Positions 1 through 5,279 of a DNA stretch of 6,718 nucleotides are shown piece after piece (the first letter of the stretch is position 1; each line of letters opens with the position of its first letter). Location: positions 1-6,718 of the forward strand of contig CAISSD010000153.1 in NCBI GenBank assembly GCA_903887975.1. Direction: 5' to 3'. A program made the position numbers and the translations under genes. This stretch comes from an uncultured Legionellaceae bacterium (GTDB taxonomy: Bacteria; Pseudomonadota; Gammaproteobacteria; Legionellales; Legionellaceae). The notes under the pieces are model-generated. The model made no database searches. It worked only from the letters and a program-made list of their open reading frames with translations, and was not told the DNA's origin.

Positions 1-122
1 ATGAATCCCAAACCTTGGCATTGAACTTAAAAAAACAAGGATTTAATCAAACCATGGTTCTTTCAGGTGGTATGGCTTCATGGCAGGCTGAGCATTTACC
101 CTTGGTCAAAGGAAAAAAATAA
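1..122 (+). CDS. Rhodanese-like domain protein, C-terminal fragment (5' end outside window)
   Basis: This is the last 40 codons or so of a gene that starts left of the window; the reading frame runs from base 3 to a TAA at 120-122. The translated end contains the pattern L-K-K-Q-G-F-N, then V-L-S-G-G-M-A-S-W, then L-P-L-V-K-G. This is the typical final helix, strand and helix of a rhodanese (sulfurtransferase-like) domain, where the G-G-x-x-x-W segment closes the fold. The catalytic cysteine loop would lie upstream and cannot be seen, so activity cannot be judged. The lysine-rich tail and the position just ahead of secB match the YibN-type membrane-anchored rhodanese of gammaproteobacteria, which sits near secB in Escherichia coli. 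That identity is inferred from context and a short match. The secB start lies 30 bases downstream, which suggests co-transcription. Confidence 0.8.
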   Translation, partial: ESQTLALNLKKQGFNQTMVLSGGMASWQAEHLPLVKGKK

Positions 123-137
123 TTCATTTTTTTAAAT

Positions 138-143
138 AAGGAA
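138..143 (+). promoter_or_regulatory. Shine-Dalgarno site of secB
   Basis: AAGGAA lies nine bases before the ATG at 153 in an otherwise A/T-rich gap. It supports this ATG as the secB start. No separate promoter is convincing in the 30-base gap, so secB probably depends on transcription from upstream. Confidence 0.6.
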
Positions 144-152
144 CTTTACCTC

Positions 153-629
153 ATGACACAAAAACAAGACGCACCATCCGAAGCACTTCCAGGACAATTT
201 GCGATCCAACGCATCTATGTTAAAAACCTATCTTTAGAAACACGCCATACACCATCCGTGTTTCAAAATGCATGGGAACCTGAATTAACAGTAAACCTAA
301 ACAACGAACACAAAATGTTGGAACCCAATGTTTATGATGTGTCATTAACGGTTACCGTCACCGTCACCAATAAGAAAGAAACAGCTTTTTTAATTGAAGT
401 GCAACAGGCAGGCATTTTTACCATTGAAGGCGCGCCAGAAGAGCAACTCAATCATGTACTGCATGCTTTTTGCCCCAGCATTTTGTTTCCTTATGCGCGA
501 GAAGCCATTAGCAATGAATCGGTTCGAGCAAGTTTTCCACCTTTGGTTTTATCGCCCATCAATTTTGATGCGTTGTACATGCAGCAGTTGGCAGAAAAAC
601 AAAAAGCTCCAGCTGAGAAAGCAGAGTAA
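153..629 (+). CDS. secB: Protein-export chaperone SecB
   Basis: SecB is a cytoplasmic tetrameric chaperone that holds preproteins unfolded and hands them to SecA at the SecYEG translocon. The 158-residue product is close to the usual 150-165. Family signatures are present in order: F-A-I-Q-R-I-Y-V-K-N-L-S at residues 16-27, P-x-V-F in the first strand region (34-37), W-x-P-E-L at 41-45, Y-D-V-S-L at 61-65, the A-G-I-F segment at 86-89, C-P-S-I-L-F-P-Y-A-R-E at 107-117, and F-P-P-L-V-L-S-P-I-N-F-D-A-L-Y at 128-142. The last is the conserved helix-strand core near the C terminus. The tail after residue 143 is short and charged; in E. coli the equivalent tail contacts the SecA zinc domain, but here it is only loosely similar. 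The start has a good ribosome site and is followed after three bases by gpsA, the same order as in many gammaproteobacteria. Confidence 0.97.
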   Translation: MTQKQDAPSEALPGQFAIQRIYVKNLSLETRHTPSVFQNAWEPELTVNLNNEHKMLEPNVYDVSLTVTVTVTNKKETAFLIEVQQAGIFTIEGAPEEQLNHVLHAFCPSILFPYAREAISNESVRASFPPLVLSPINFDALYMQQLAEKQKAPAEKAE

Positions 630-632
630 CAC

Positions 633-1622
633 ATGAAAAAACCCATCATTGCAGTACTTGGTTCTGGATCATGGGGTAGTGCTGTTGCCATTCATTTGGC
701 AAAAGGCAACTTGGAGGTGCGTCTTTGGGGAAGAGACGCATCACAAATCGAACGCATGCAAACCACACGATGCAATCATCGTTATTTACCCAACATCGAT
801 TTTCCCCAAAATTTAAATGTTATGGCAGATTTAAATCAGTGTATTGACGGTGCTGATGACATCTTAATTGCAACACCATCGCACGCTTTTGCAACCATCC
901 TACAAAAATTACCCAAAAACACCCCTCACCTTGCTTGGTTAACCAAAGGCATTGACCCACAAAGCCACCATTTTTTAAGTGATTTGGTTTTCGATTATTT
1001 GGGGAAGGAAACGCCCATCGCCATCATCTCAGGGCCCTCTTTTGCCATGGAAGTCGCATTAAACTTACCCACAGCATTAACCATCGCTGGCAACAATCCA
1101 ACCTACAACAAACACTGGCAAAAACAATTACACCATCATCATATTCGTGCTTACAGCACCGAAGATGTCTTGGGCGTGCAACTTTGCGGTGCCATGAAAA
1201 ATGTTCTGGCCATTGCTTGTGGAATCAGCGATGGATTGGCTTATGGTGCAAATGCCAAAGCCGCCTTAATGACACGTGGTTTGGCCGAGATGACCCAATT
1301 GGGTCGTGTTTTTGGGGCACAAGAATCAACATTTTTAGGACTTGCTGGTGTGGGTGATCTGGTCCTAACCTGTACCGACAATCAATCCAGAAATCGTCGC
1401 TTTGGGTTACTTTTGGGTCAGGGTCTTCATGTTGATGACGCTGAAAAATCCATTCAACAAGTTGTTGAAGGCAAACACAATGCCGCACAAATTTGTTGGC
1501 TTGCAGAACGTCATCATGTTGAATTACCCATCTGTCACGCGGTGAATCAAGTACTAAACCATCAATGGTCTGCACAGGTTGCTGCTCAAAATTTGTTACA
1601 ACGCCCCCTAAAGATTGGTTAA
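633..1622 (+). CDS. gpsA: Glycerol-3-phosphate dehydrogenase [NAD(P)+]
   Basis: GpsA reduces dihydroxyacetone phosphate to sn-glycerol-3-phosphate with NAD(P)H in the cytoplasm, supplying the backbone for phospholipid synthesis. The 329-residue length is normal. An N-terminal Rossmann domain shows the dinucleotide loop G-S-G-S-W-G at 10-15, then R-D at 34-35 after the second strand. Further conserved points are T-P-S-H-A at 81-85, T-K-G with Lys105, S-G-P-S-F-A-M-E-V at 133-141, and G-A-M-K-N with the expected catalytic Lys189. The substrate and cofactor site is completed by A-L-M-T-R-G at 211-216, G-V-G-D at 239-242, T-C-T at 246-248, S-R-N at 252-254 and V-E-G at 278-280. All key residues appear intact. 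The ATG lies three bases after the secB stop with only a weak purine-rich ribosome site inside the end of secB, which suggests translational coupling. No clear terminator follows it. Confidence 0.97.
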   Translation: MKKPIIAVLGSGSWGSAVAIHLAKGNLEVRLWGRDASQIERMQTTRCNHRYLPNIDFPQNLNVMADLNQCIDGADDILIATPSHAFATILQKLPKNTPHLAWLTKGIDPQSHHFLSDLVFDYLGKETPIAIISGPSFAMEVALNLPTALTIAGNNPTYNKHWQKQLHHHHIRAYSTEDVLGVQLCGAMKNVLAIACGISDGLAYGANAKAALMTRGLAEMTQLGRVFGAQESTFLGLAGVGDLVLTCTDNQSRNRRFGLLLGQGLHVDDAEKSIQQVVEGKHNAAQICWLAERHHVELPICHAVNQVLNHQWSAQVAAQNLLQRPLKIG

Positions 1623-1626
1623 AAAA

Positions 1627-1656
1627 TTACCACTTGTTTAAAAAACATACTATAAT
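1627..1656 (+). promoter_or_regulatory. Candidate sigma-70 promoter for the Gly/His-rich gene
   Basis: A perfect TATAAT at 1651-1656 lies 18 bases after TTACCA (1627-1632), which matches four of six positions of the -35 consensus. It starts immediately after gpsA and would give a short leader before the ATG at 1687. The -10 match is strong and the -35 only moderate, so the call is reasonable but unproven. If correct, the small secreted gene and its downstream partner are transcribed independently of the secB-gpsA block. Confidence 0.5.
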
Positions 1657-1668
1657 AATAAAGTATGT
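1645..1668. repeat. Inverted repeat flanking the -10 box (possible operator)
   Basis: ACATAC (1645-1650) and GTATGT (1663-1668) form a perfect 6-bp inverted repeat around a 12-base A/T-only spacer that contains TATAAT. A repressor dimer binding here would cover the -10 box. As RNA it would be a weak hairpin and has no T-tract, so it is not a terminator. Six-base arms in A/T-rich DNA can arise by chance, so the operator reading is tentative. Confidence 0.35.
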
Positions 1669-1671
1669 CAC

Positions 1672-1680
1672 AAGGAGGAT
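1672..1680 (+). promoter_or_regulatory. Strong Shine-Dalgarno site of the Gly/His-rich gene
   Basis: AAGGAGGAT ends six bases before the ATG at 1687 and is the best ribosome-binding site in the window. It points to high translation of this small secreted protein, and it fixes the start codon. Confidence 0.85.
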
Positions 1681-1686
1681 GATTTT

Positions 1687-2094
1687 ATGAATACTCAATC
1701 ACTTAAAAACATCAGTTTGGCACTGGCATTAAGTGCAACAGGCATGATGATGCCCCTAGAAACCATGGCACATGGTGGTGGACACGGTGGCGGATTTCAT
1801 GGCGGTGGTTTTCATGGTGGTGGCTTTCACGGTGGCGGTTATGGTCATCATGGTTGGGCCGGCGGTCGAGGTTATCACCAATACAACAACAATAATTATT
1901 ACGTTGGTGGTTATGGCGGCTACGGTGGTTATGGGTACGGCGGCTATGGTTATAACAATGGCTGGTGGTTAGCGCCTGCCATTATTGGTTCAACGTATGT
2001 TGCGGCTAATGGTTATTATAGACAATGTCATTGGGTGCCTCGGCATTACATCCGCCATCACTGGGTTCGTGCGCACCGCGTCTGTTATTATTAA
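1687..2094 (+). CDS. Secreted Gly/His/Tyr-rich small protein, function unknown
   Basis: The 135-residue product begins with a Sec-type signal peptide: Lys7, a hydrophobic run about 9-22, and a likely cleavage after T-M-A (residue 28). The mature part opens with H-G-G-G and F-H-G-G-G repeats (29-51), followed by a Gly/Tyr/Asn-rich stretch (57-91) built from G-G-Y units. A less biased segment follows, W-W-L-A-P-A-I-I-G at 93-101. The C-terminal end is compact: Cys114, W-V-P-R-H (116-120), W-V-R-A-H (126-130) and Cys133, i.e. two W-V-x-x-H units ten residues apart bracketed by two cysteines that could form a disulfide. Gly-rich secreted proteins with W-V-x-x-H ends occur in gammaproteobacteria, but I cannot name a characterised family. 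The many histidines make periplasmic or surface metal binding possible, and low-complexity structural roles are equally possible. The stop codon overlaps the ribosome site of the next gene, so the two are probably expressed together. Confidence 0.85.
   Translation: MNTQSLKNISLALALSATGMMMPLETMAHGGGHGGGFHGGGFHGGGFHGGGYGHHGWAGGRGYHQYNNNNYYVGGYGGYGGYGYGGYGYNNGWWLAPAIIGSTYVAANGYYRQCHWVPRHYIRHHWVRAHRVCYY
1795..1839 (+). repeat. Three 15-bp tandem repeats encoding F-H-G-G-G
   Basis: Three adjacent units (1795-1809, 1810-1824, 1825-1839) each encode Phe-His-Gly-Gly-Gly. They differ only at third codon positions (for example CAT or CAC, GGC or GGT). A degenerate half-copy precedes (H-G-G-G) and a Y-G-H-H variant follows. 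The wobble-only differences suggest that the amino-acid repeat is kept by selection and is not a fresh slippage product. Confidence 0.8.
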
Positions 2095-2098
2095 GGAG
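2092..2098 (+). promoter_or_regulatory. Shine-Dalgarno site overlapping the upstream stop codon; decides the TTG start
   Basis: TAAGGAG contains the stop codon of the Gly/His-rich gene (2092-2094) and ends five bases before the TTG at 2104. The next gene has no ATG or GTG in a comparable position, so this site is the main reason for choosing the TTG. The arrangement favours translational coupling. Confidence 0.7.
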
Positions 2099-2103
2099 TT
2101 TTT

Positions 2104-2829
2104 TTGAACGAGAAAAAAATTGAGTTTTTAAACAAACTCAACCAAAAATTACAAAGCCCTGATTTTTCAGGGCTAACAGCGAAGGTACGATGTCCCGACA
2201 AACCTCGTGCGGATCAATCGTACCATCACATCATGTATTCGCTTCATCATATTGATGAACTTATCCGTCAACTCAAAGCAATAACCGATGGTCCGACACA
2301 CAGTGTGCGCTATGCCGTGGATGTCAATGGATGTTTGTGGCTGGCTTTGGAAGGCAAGCCTTCAAAATTTATTCCTGCACATCGAGAAATGTGTGGACGC
2401 GGAACCATTGCTGCAGGAAATATTTTCTTTTCTGATGATCATCAAAACATCATCAAAATCAATCATCAAAGTGGTGATTTTCATCCCACAGAAGACACAC
2501 TGGCCTATCCTCTTGCCATTCTTACTCAATATGCCGGTAGGTATATTCAAAACCTTGAAGTGGACATCAGTCATGTTGATCGTTCTGGAGCATTCTGCAC
2601 CTTGAATTTATTAAACTTTAACCTCGATGAACTCAACCAACTTGATTGTACAAATGCTTTAATGGCTGCCAATCATAATCTTGCAAACAATGTTCAAATA
2701 TTTGTTGATGAGCCATACCAGTCCAAAAGAGCCAGAATCACGGTTTTTAAAGAAGCAACTCGCCCAACAACACCTGCTCCAGAAGATCAAAATCCAACAT
2801 TTCCAGATTCAAGCTATCACAGTCCTTAA
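2104..2829 (+). CDS. Hypothetical protein with an A-G-N-I-F-F / N-H-Q-S-G-D-F-x-P motif
   Basis: I do not recognise a characterised family for this 241-residue protein. It has no signal peptide or membrane segment, so it is predicted soluble and cytoplasmic, or exported by a Sec-independent route. A charged helical N terminus (1-60) leads into a probable mixed alpha/beta domain (about 65-165). This contains V-R-Y-A-V-D-V-N-G at 68-76, I-P-A-H-R-E at 90-95, A-A-G-N-I-F-F at 103-109, and I-K-I-N-H-Q-S-G-D-F-H-P at 117-128. Similar A-G-x-I-x-F ... S-G-D/H-F/Y-x-P patterns occur, from memory, in uncharacterised proteins of Legionella and relatives, some of them large secreted or effector-like proteins; this needs a profile search. 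The last 25 residues are Pro/Thr/Ser-rich and probably disordered. The start is a TTG supported by a good ribosome site overlapping the preceding stop, so it is likely the second gene of a two-gene unit with the secreted Gly/His-rich protein. Confidence 0.75.
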   Translation: MNEKKIEFLNKLNQKLQSPDFSGLTAKVRCPDKPRADQSYHHIMYSLHHIDELIRQLKAITDGPTHSVRYAVDVNGCLWLALEGKPSKFIPAHREMCGRGTIAAGNIFFSDDHQNIIKINHQSGDFHPTEDTLAYPLAILTQYAGRYIQNLEVDISHVDRSGAFCTLNLLNFNLDELNQLDCTNALMAANHNLANNVQIFVDEPYQSKRARITVFKEATRPTTPAPEDQNPTFPDSSYHSP

Positions 2830-2857
2830 AAAATTCGTTCTTAAAACGCCTAAACAC

Positions 2858-2886
2858 TTCCCTTAAGTCAAATTTTTTCGTACAAT
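2858..2886 (+). promoter_or_regulatory. Candidate promoter of the rpsP-rimM-trmD-rplS operon
   Basis: In the roughly 100-base gap before rpsP, TACAAT (2881-2886) matches five of six -10 positions. With a 17-base spacer the -35 would be TTCCCT, which is poor. No hairpin terminator separates the gap from the gene upstream, so some read-through is possible. The leader from here to the ATG would be about 40 bases. Confidence 0.35.
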
Positions 2887-2922
2887 ACACAGCATTTTTA
2901 CATAAACAGATTTTATCATTAC

Positions 2923-2929
2923 AGAGGAA
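2923..2929 (+). promoter_or_regulatory. Shine-Dalgarno site of rpsP
   Basis: AGAGGAA ends four bases before the ATG at 2934, an acceptable distance from the GAGG core, and supports the rpsP start chosen from family alignment. Confidence 0.65.
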
Positions 2930-2933
2930 CACC

Positions 2934-3191
2934 ATGGTTGTTATACGTTTATCACGAGCTGGTGCTAAAAAAAGCCCATTTTATCATGTTGTGGTCACGG
3001 ATCACCGTACACGTCGTGATGGCAAATGCATTGAACGCATTGGCTACTTTAATCCTGTTGCTCGTGGCCAAGAGGTCCGGTTGCATTTGGAAATGAATCA
3101 ATTAAACCACTGGGAAAAATTAGGCGCTCAATTGTCTGATCGCGTCAAATCATTGGTTAAAGAATTTAATAAGGCAGCGAGCGCGGCTTAG
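2934..3191 (+). CDS. rpsP: 30S ribosomal protein bS16
   Basis: bS16 is an early-binding small-subunit protein that contacts 16S rRNA in the 5' and central domains. The 85-residue length is typical (82 in E. coli). The N terminus M-V-V-I-R-L-S-R-x-G-A-K-K-x-P-F-Y (1-17) and the block I-E-R-I-G-Y-F-N-P (33-41) are family hallmarks. The second half keeps the H-W ... G-A-Q-L-S-D-R-V pattern (59-71). It is first in the conserved order rpsP-rimM-trmD-rplS. Its TAG stop shares one base with the GTG start of rimM. Confidence 0.98.
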   Translation: MVVIRLSRAGAKKSPFYHVVVTDHRTRRDGKCIERIGYFNPVARGQEVRLHLEMNQLNHWEKLGAQLSDRVKSLVKEFNKAASAA

Positions 3192-3715
3192 TGGATGTTC
3201 ATGCACAGGAAGAATGGATTGTTGTTGGTAAGTTTGGCCAAGTTCATGGCATAAAAGGCCTGATTAAAGTCATTTCTTTTACAGAACCTCGTGAAAACAT
3301 TTTAAATTACGAGCCATGGTTTATTAAGAATAAAACATCATGGCAATCCATTGAAATCAACCAAGCGCTAACACACACCAAAGATATTTTGGTGGGCGTC
3401 AAAGGATATGCAGAGCGCGAAGATGTTGCCGTGCTGACCAATCAAGAGATTGCCGTCCCAAAATCGGCATTACCTTTGTTGGCATCAAACGAATATTATT
3501 GGCATGAATTGGTTGGCATGCGTGTGATTCAGCGCGACCAAACCGAACTAGGCATGGTTGTTGAGATCATCGCAACGGGTTCCAACGATGTATTAATCGT
3601 CACAAGCAATCATGGAGCACAACGATACCTCATTCCTTATTTGGTAGATGAGGTGATTATTGAGGTCAGTCGACCAAAGCGTTGCATCACGGTTGATTGG
3701 GATTTGGACTTTTAG
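3191..3715 (+). CDS. rimM: Ribosome maturation factor RimM
   Basis: RimM binds free 30S subunits through uS19 and helps mature the 3' (head) domain of 16S rRNA. The 174-residue product is of normal length with the two expected parts. An N-terminal beta-barrel starts at V-V-G-K-F-G-Q-V-H-G-I-K-G (11-23) and includes E-P-W-F-I (41-45). The C-terminal PRC-barrel begins at Y-Y-W-H-E-L-V-G-M (102-110), with the signatures T-G-S-N-D-V-L (129-135), I-P-Y-L (148-151) and V-D-W-D (168-171). The start is GTG overlapping the rpsP stop (T-A-G-T-G arrangement). No ATG is in frame near it: the two ATGs at 3195 and 3201 are out of frame. The nearest purine-rich ribosome site is poor and distant, so translation probably depends on coupling to rpsP, which may lower RimM relative to the ribosomal proteins. 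Confidence 0.97.
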   Translation: MDVHAQEEWIVVGKFGQVHGIKGLIKVISFTEPRENILNYEPWFIKNKTSWQSIEINQALTHTKDILVGVKGYAEREDVAVLTNQEIAVPKSALPLLASNEYYWHELVGMRVIQRDQTELGMVVEIIATGSNDVLIVTSNHGAQRYLIPYLVDEVIIEVSRPKRCITVDWDLDF

Positions 3716-3718
3716 CCC

Positions 3719-4516
3719 ATGTTGCATTTGGGTGTGATTTGTCTTTTGCCTGAAATGTTTAAGGCATTGGATTATGGCATAACAGGTAGAGCCATCCAAC
3801 AAAAACGGGTTCAGATTGATTACTGGAACCCACGTGATTGGACGCAAAGGCCTTATCGAAAAGTTGATGATAAGCCCTATGGTGGCGGTCCTGGTATGGT
3901 GATGATGTATGAGCCGTTGTCTAAAGCCATTGTTCATGCGCGACAAAACATGCCAGAACAGACCAGGACCATTTATTTAAGTCCACAGGGTAGAACATTG
4001 GTTCAAGAAGATTTGAATCAACTGGCGACCAAGCAACAACCCTTGTTGTTTGTTGCAGGACGCTACGAAGGCATTGATGAGCGCATCATCGACCAACACA
4101 TTGATGAAGAGTGGTCGGTGGGTGATTTTGTTTTAAGTGGTGGTGAACTGGCTGCCATGATTTTGATTGATGGGATTGTGCGATTGTTGCCAGGAGCCCT
4201 TGGCCACTTGGGATCAGCTCAAGAAGATTCGTACATGAACGGATTGTTGGATCACCCCCATTATACACGGCCTGAGGTTGTGAATGGATTGGCGGTGCCT
4301 GAGGTGTTGTTGAAGGGTGATCATCAAGCAATCGCCCGTTGGCGCAGACAACAGTCACTGGGAAAAACCTGGTTAAAACGACCAGATTTATTAGAACAAA
4401 GGGTATTAACCCAAAGCGACCAACAATTACTGGAAGCATACCAAGCGTTGTTGGCGATTGAACGAAGCAATAAACATCAGGGTTTGAAACAAACCCCCAA
4501 TGAGGAGCAACCATGA
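3719..4516 (+). CDS. trmD: tRNA (guanine-N1-)-methyltransferase TrmD
   Basis: TrmD methylates N1 of G37, next to the anticodon, in tRNAs with G36-G37 using S-adenosylmethionine; this prevents +1 frameshifting. The 265-residue product is slightly longer than the E. coli enzyme (255) because of its C-terminal tail. It is a SPOUT-fold protein acting as a dimer. Visible signatures are P-E-M-F (11-14), D-D-K-P-Y-G-G-G-P-G-M (50-60), Y-L-S-P-Q-G (86-91), the knot segments G-R-Y-E-G-I-D-E-R (114-122) and S-V-G-D-F-V-L-S-G-G-E (133-143), and L-D-H-P-H-Y-T-R-P (177-185). The catalytic pair expected from the family, Arg155 and Asp170 (in R-L-L-P-G and E-D-S), is present. The C-terminal tRNA-binding domain has W-R-R-Q-Q-S-L-G-K-T (208-217). 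The start is three bases after rimM, and its end overlaps rplS by four bases. Confidence 0.98.
   Translation: MLHLGVICLLPEMFKALDYGITGRAIQQKRVQIDYWNPRDWTQRPYRKVDDKPYGGGPGMVMMYEPLSKAIVHARQNMPEQTRTIYLSPQGRTLVQEDLNQLATKQQPLLFVAGRYEGIDERIIDQHIDEEWSVGDFVLSGGELAAMILIDGIVRLLPGALGHLGSAQEDSYMNGLLDHPHYTRPEVVNGLAVPEVLLKGDHQAIARWRRQQSLGKTWLKRPDLLEQRVLTQSDQQLLEAYQALLAIERSNKHQGLKQTPNEEQP
4502..4507 (+). promoter_or_regulatory. Shine-Dalgarno site of rplS inside trmD
   Basis: GAGGAG lies five bases before the rplS ATG at 4513, within the last codons of trmD. It is stronger than the sites available to rimM or trmD. This fits the higher demand for a ribosomal protein than for the two enzymes encoded before it. 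Confidence 0.65.
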
Positions 4517-4878
4517 GCAACATTATTGATGCAATCAATGCCGAACAAATGCAGGGCAAAGTCGTTCCTGACTTTAGACCTGGGGATACCGTTATTGTTC
4601 AAGTTAAAGTAACTGAAGGCAATCGAGAGCGCTTGCAGGCCTTTGAAGGCATTGTGATTGCAAAACGTAACCGTGGCCTTAATTCTGCGTTCACCGTGCG
4701 TAAGATTTCACACAATGTTGGCGTTGAGCGCGTGTTTCAAACCTACAGCCCCATTGTTGATAGCATCACCATCAAACGTCGTGGCGATGTAAGACGTGCA
4801 AAATTGTATTACTTACGTCATTTGGCAGGACGTGCTGCACGTATTCGTGAAAAAATTACATCCAAAAAAGATCAATAA
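4513..4878 (+). CDS. rplS: 50S ribosomal protein bL19
   Basis: bL19 sits at the 30S-50S interface of the large subunit and takes part in an intersubunit bridge. The product has 121 residues (115 in E. coli). It carries the family landmarks P-D-F-R-P-G-D-T-V (19-27), F-E-G-I-V-I-A-K-R-N-R-G (44-55), F-T-V-R-K-I (60-65), G-V-E-R-V-F (70-75) and R-R-G-D-V-R-R-A-K-L-Y-Y-L-R (89-102). The tail is basic (K-I-T-S-K-K-D-Q). Its ATG overlaps the trmD stop (A-T-G-A), a tight coupling. It is the last gene of the operon, followed 18 bases later by a hairpin terminator. Confidence 0.98.
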   Translation: MSNIIDAINAEQMQGKVVPDFRPGDTVIVQVKVTEGNRERLQAFEGIVIAKRNRGLNSAFTVRKISHNVGVERVFQTYSPIVDSITIKRRGDVRRAKLYYLRHLAGRAARIREKITSKKDQ

Positions 4879-4896
4879 GCATTGCCACCAAACAAA

Positions 4897-4924
4897 CCCG
4901 CGGCTTAAACCGCGGGATTTTGGT
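4897..4924 (+). terminator. Rho-independent terminator after rplS
   Basis: A perfect 7-bp GC-only stem, CCCGCGG (4897-4903) with CCGCGGG (4910-4916), encloses the six-base loop CTTAAA. ATTTTGG follows, and with the A-rich run before the stem it can add a few A-T pairs after a one-base bulge. The T-tract is short but the stem is very stable. Its place just after the last operon gene supports the call. Confidence 0.88.
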
Positions 4925-4990
4925 TCTAAATAGTTGCTTTATTTTCAAATTACTCCTACGCTCAAATAAAGCCCCATTAAATAAAACATC

Positions 4991-5278
4991 ATGAATCATT
5001 TTTGGATGAAATCTTGCCAAATCGCAATGGGCATCATGTTCGCATCATCAACTTTTGCCACTTGTGATTTAAGTGTGTTTGACGATCCTTGCCGCTTGCC
5101 CGTCCTAGCCCATCCCATGCATCATCAAAAAAAATTGGTCTATTGCGGCAACACACCGGTGTACCTCACCGCCACCGAATATGCCATCTTAAGTGCTTAT
5201 CAACATGCCGAGGTGAATATGGATTTAATGGTGAACGACCTATCGATAGAAACCGATTGTATCCCTGCCGATGGTTAA
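4991..5278 (+). CDS. Small secreted protein with four cysteines in the mature part, function unknown
   Basis: The 95-residue product has a Sec-type signal peptide, with Lys7, a hydrophobic segment of about residues 10-22, and a likely cut near A-S-S-T-F-A (residue 23). The mature part has Cys25, Cys34, Cys52 and Cys90, enough for two disulfides in the periplasm or outside the cell. Distinct segments are C-D-L-S-V-F-D-D-P-C (25-34), V-Y-C-G-N-T-P-V-Y-L-T (50-60) and V-N-M-D-L-M-V-N-D-L (75-84), followed by D-C-I-P-A-D-G at the end. I do not recognise a named family. An in-frame TAA just upstream (4982-4984) bars an earlier start. Neither ATG 4991 nor the alternative ATG 5006, which gives a more standard M-K signal start, has a visible ribosome site, so the exact start is uncertain. 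Codon pattern and signal peptide still argue for a real gene. Confidence 0.72.
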   Translation: MNHFWMKSCQIAMGIMFASSTFATCDLSVFDDPCRLPVLAHPMHHQKKLVYCGNTPVYLTATEYAILSAYQHAEVNMDLMVNDLSIETDCIPADG

Positions 5279-5279
5279 A

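Noticed and set aside
360..366. Short ACCGTC tandem repeat within secB (V-T-V-T-V run, about 350-368)
   Set aside because: It encodes an ordinary alternating beta-strand in a conserved part of SecB. The repeat is explained by the protein sequence.
1225..1575. A 116-codon minus-strand reading frame opposite gpsA
   Set aside because: It is antisense to a conserved and intact gpsA segment, with no ribosome site or protein features of its own.
1772..1972. A second plus-strand reading frame of 66 codons inside the Gly/His-rich gene
   Set aside because: Its Val/Met/Ala-rich product is simply the shifted reading of GGT/CAT/TAT repeat codons. It has no ribosome site, and the overlapping frame has a signal peptide and a strong ribosome site.
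2836..2848. Short stem CGTT/AACG after the hypothetical gene as a terminator before rpsP
   Set aside because: Only four base pairs, A/T-rich and not followed directly by a T-tract; the T-run at 2872-2878 is too far away. It would not stop transcription.
3593..3946. A 117-codon minus-strand reading frame across the rimM-trmD junction
   Set aside because: It overlaps two conserved genes on the opposite strand and has a composition typical of antisense reading.
4086..4559. A 157-codon minus-strand reading frame opposite the 3' part of trmD and the start of rplS
   Set aside because: It lies fully antisense to strongly conserved trmD and rplS sequence, crosses their junction, and its product lacks recognisable protein features. 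It is a shadow of the real genes.
4934..4962. Promoter for the small secreted gene: TTGCTT with TACGCT 17 bases later
   Set aside because: The -35 is fair but the -10 matches only three of six positions. Not strong enough to annotate, although a promoter must exist somewhere after the terminator if the gene is expressed.
5240..5249. Ten-base palindrome CTATCGATAG near the end of the small secreted gene
   Set aside because: It has no loop or T-tract and lies within coding sequence. A single short palindrome of this kind is expected by chance.
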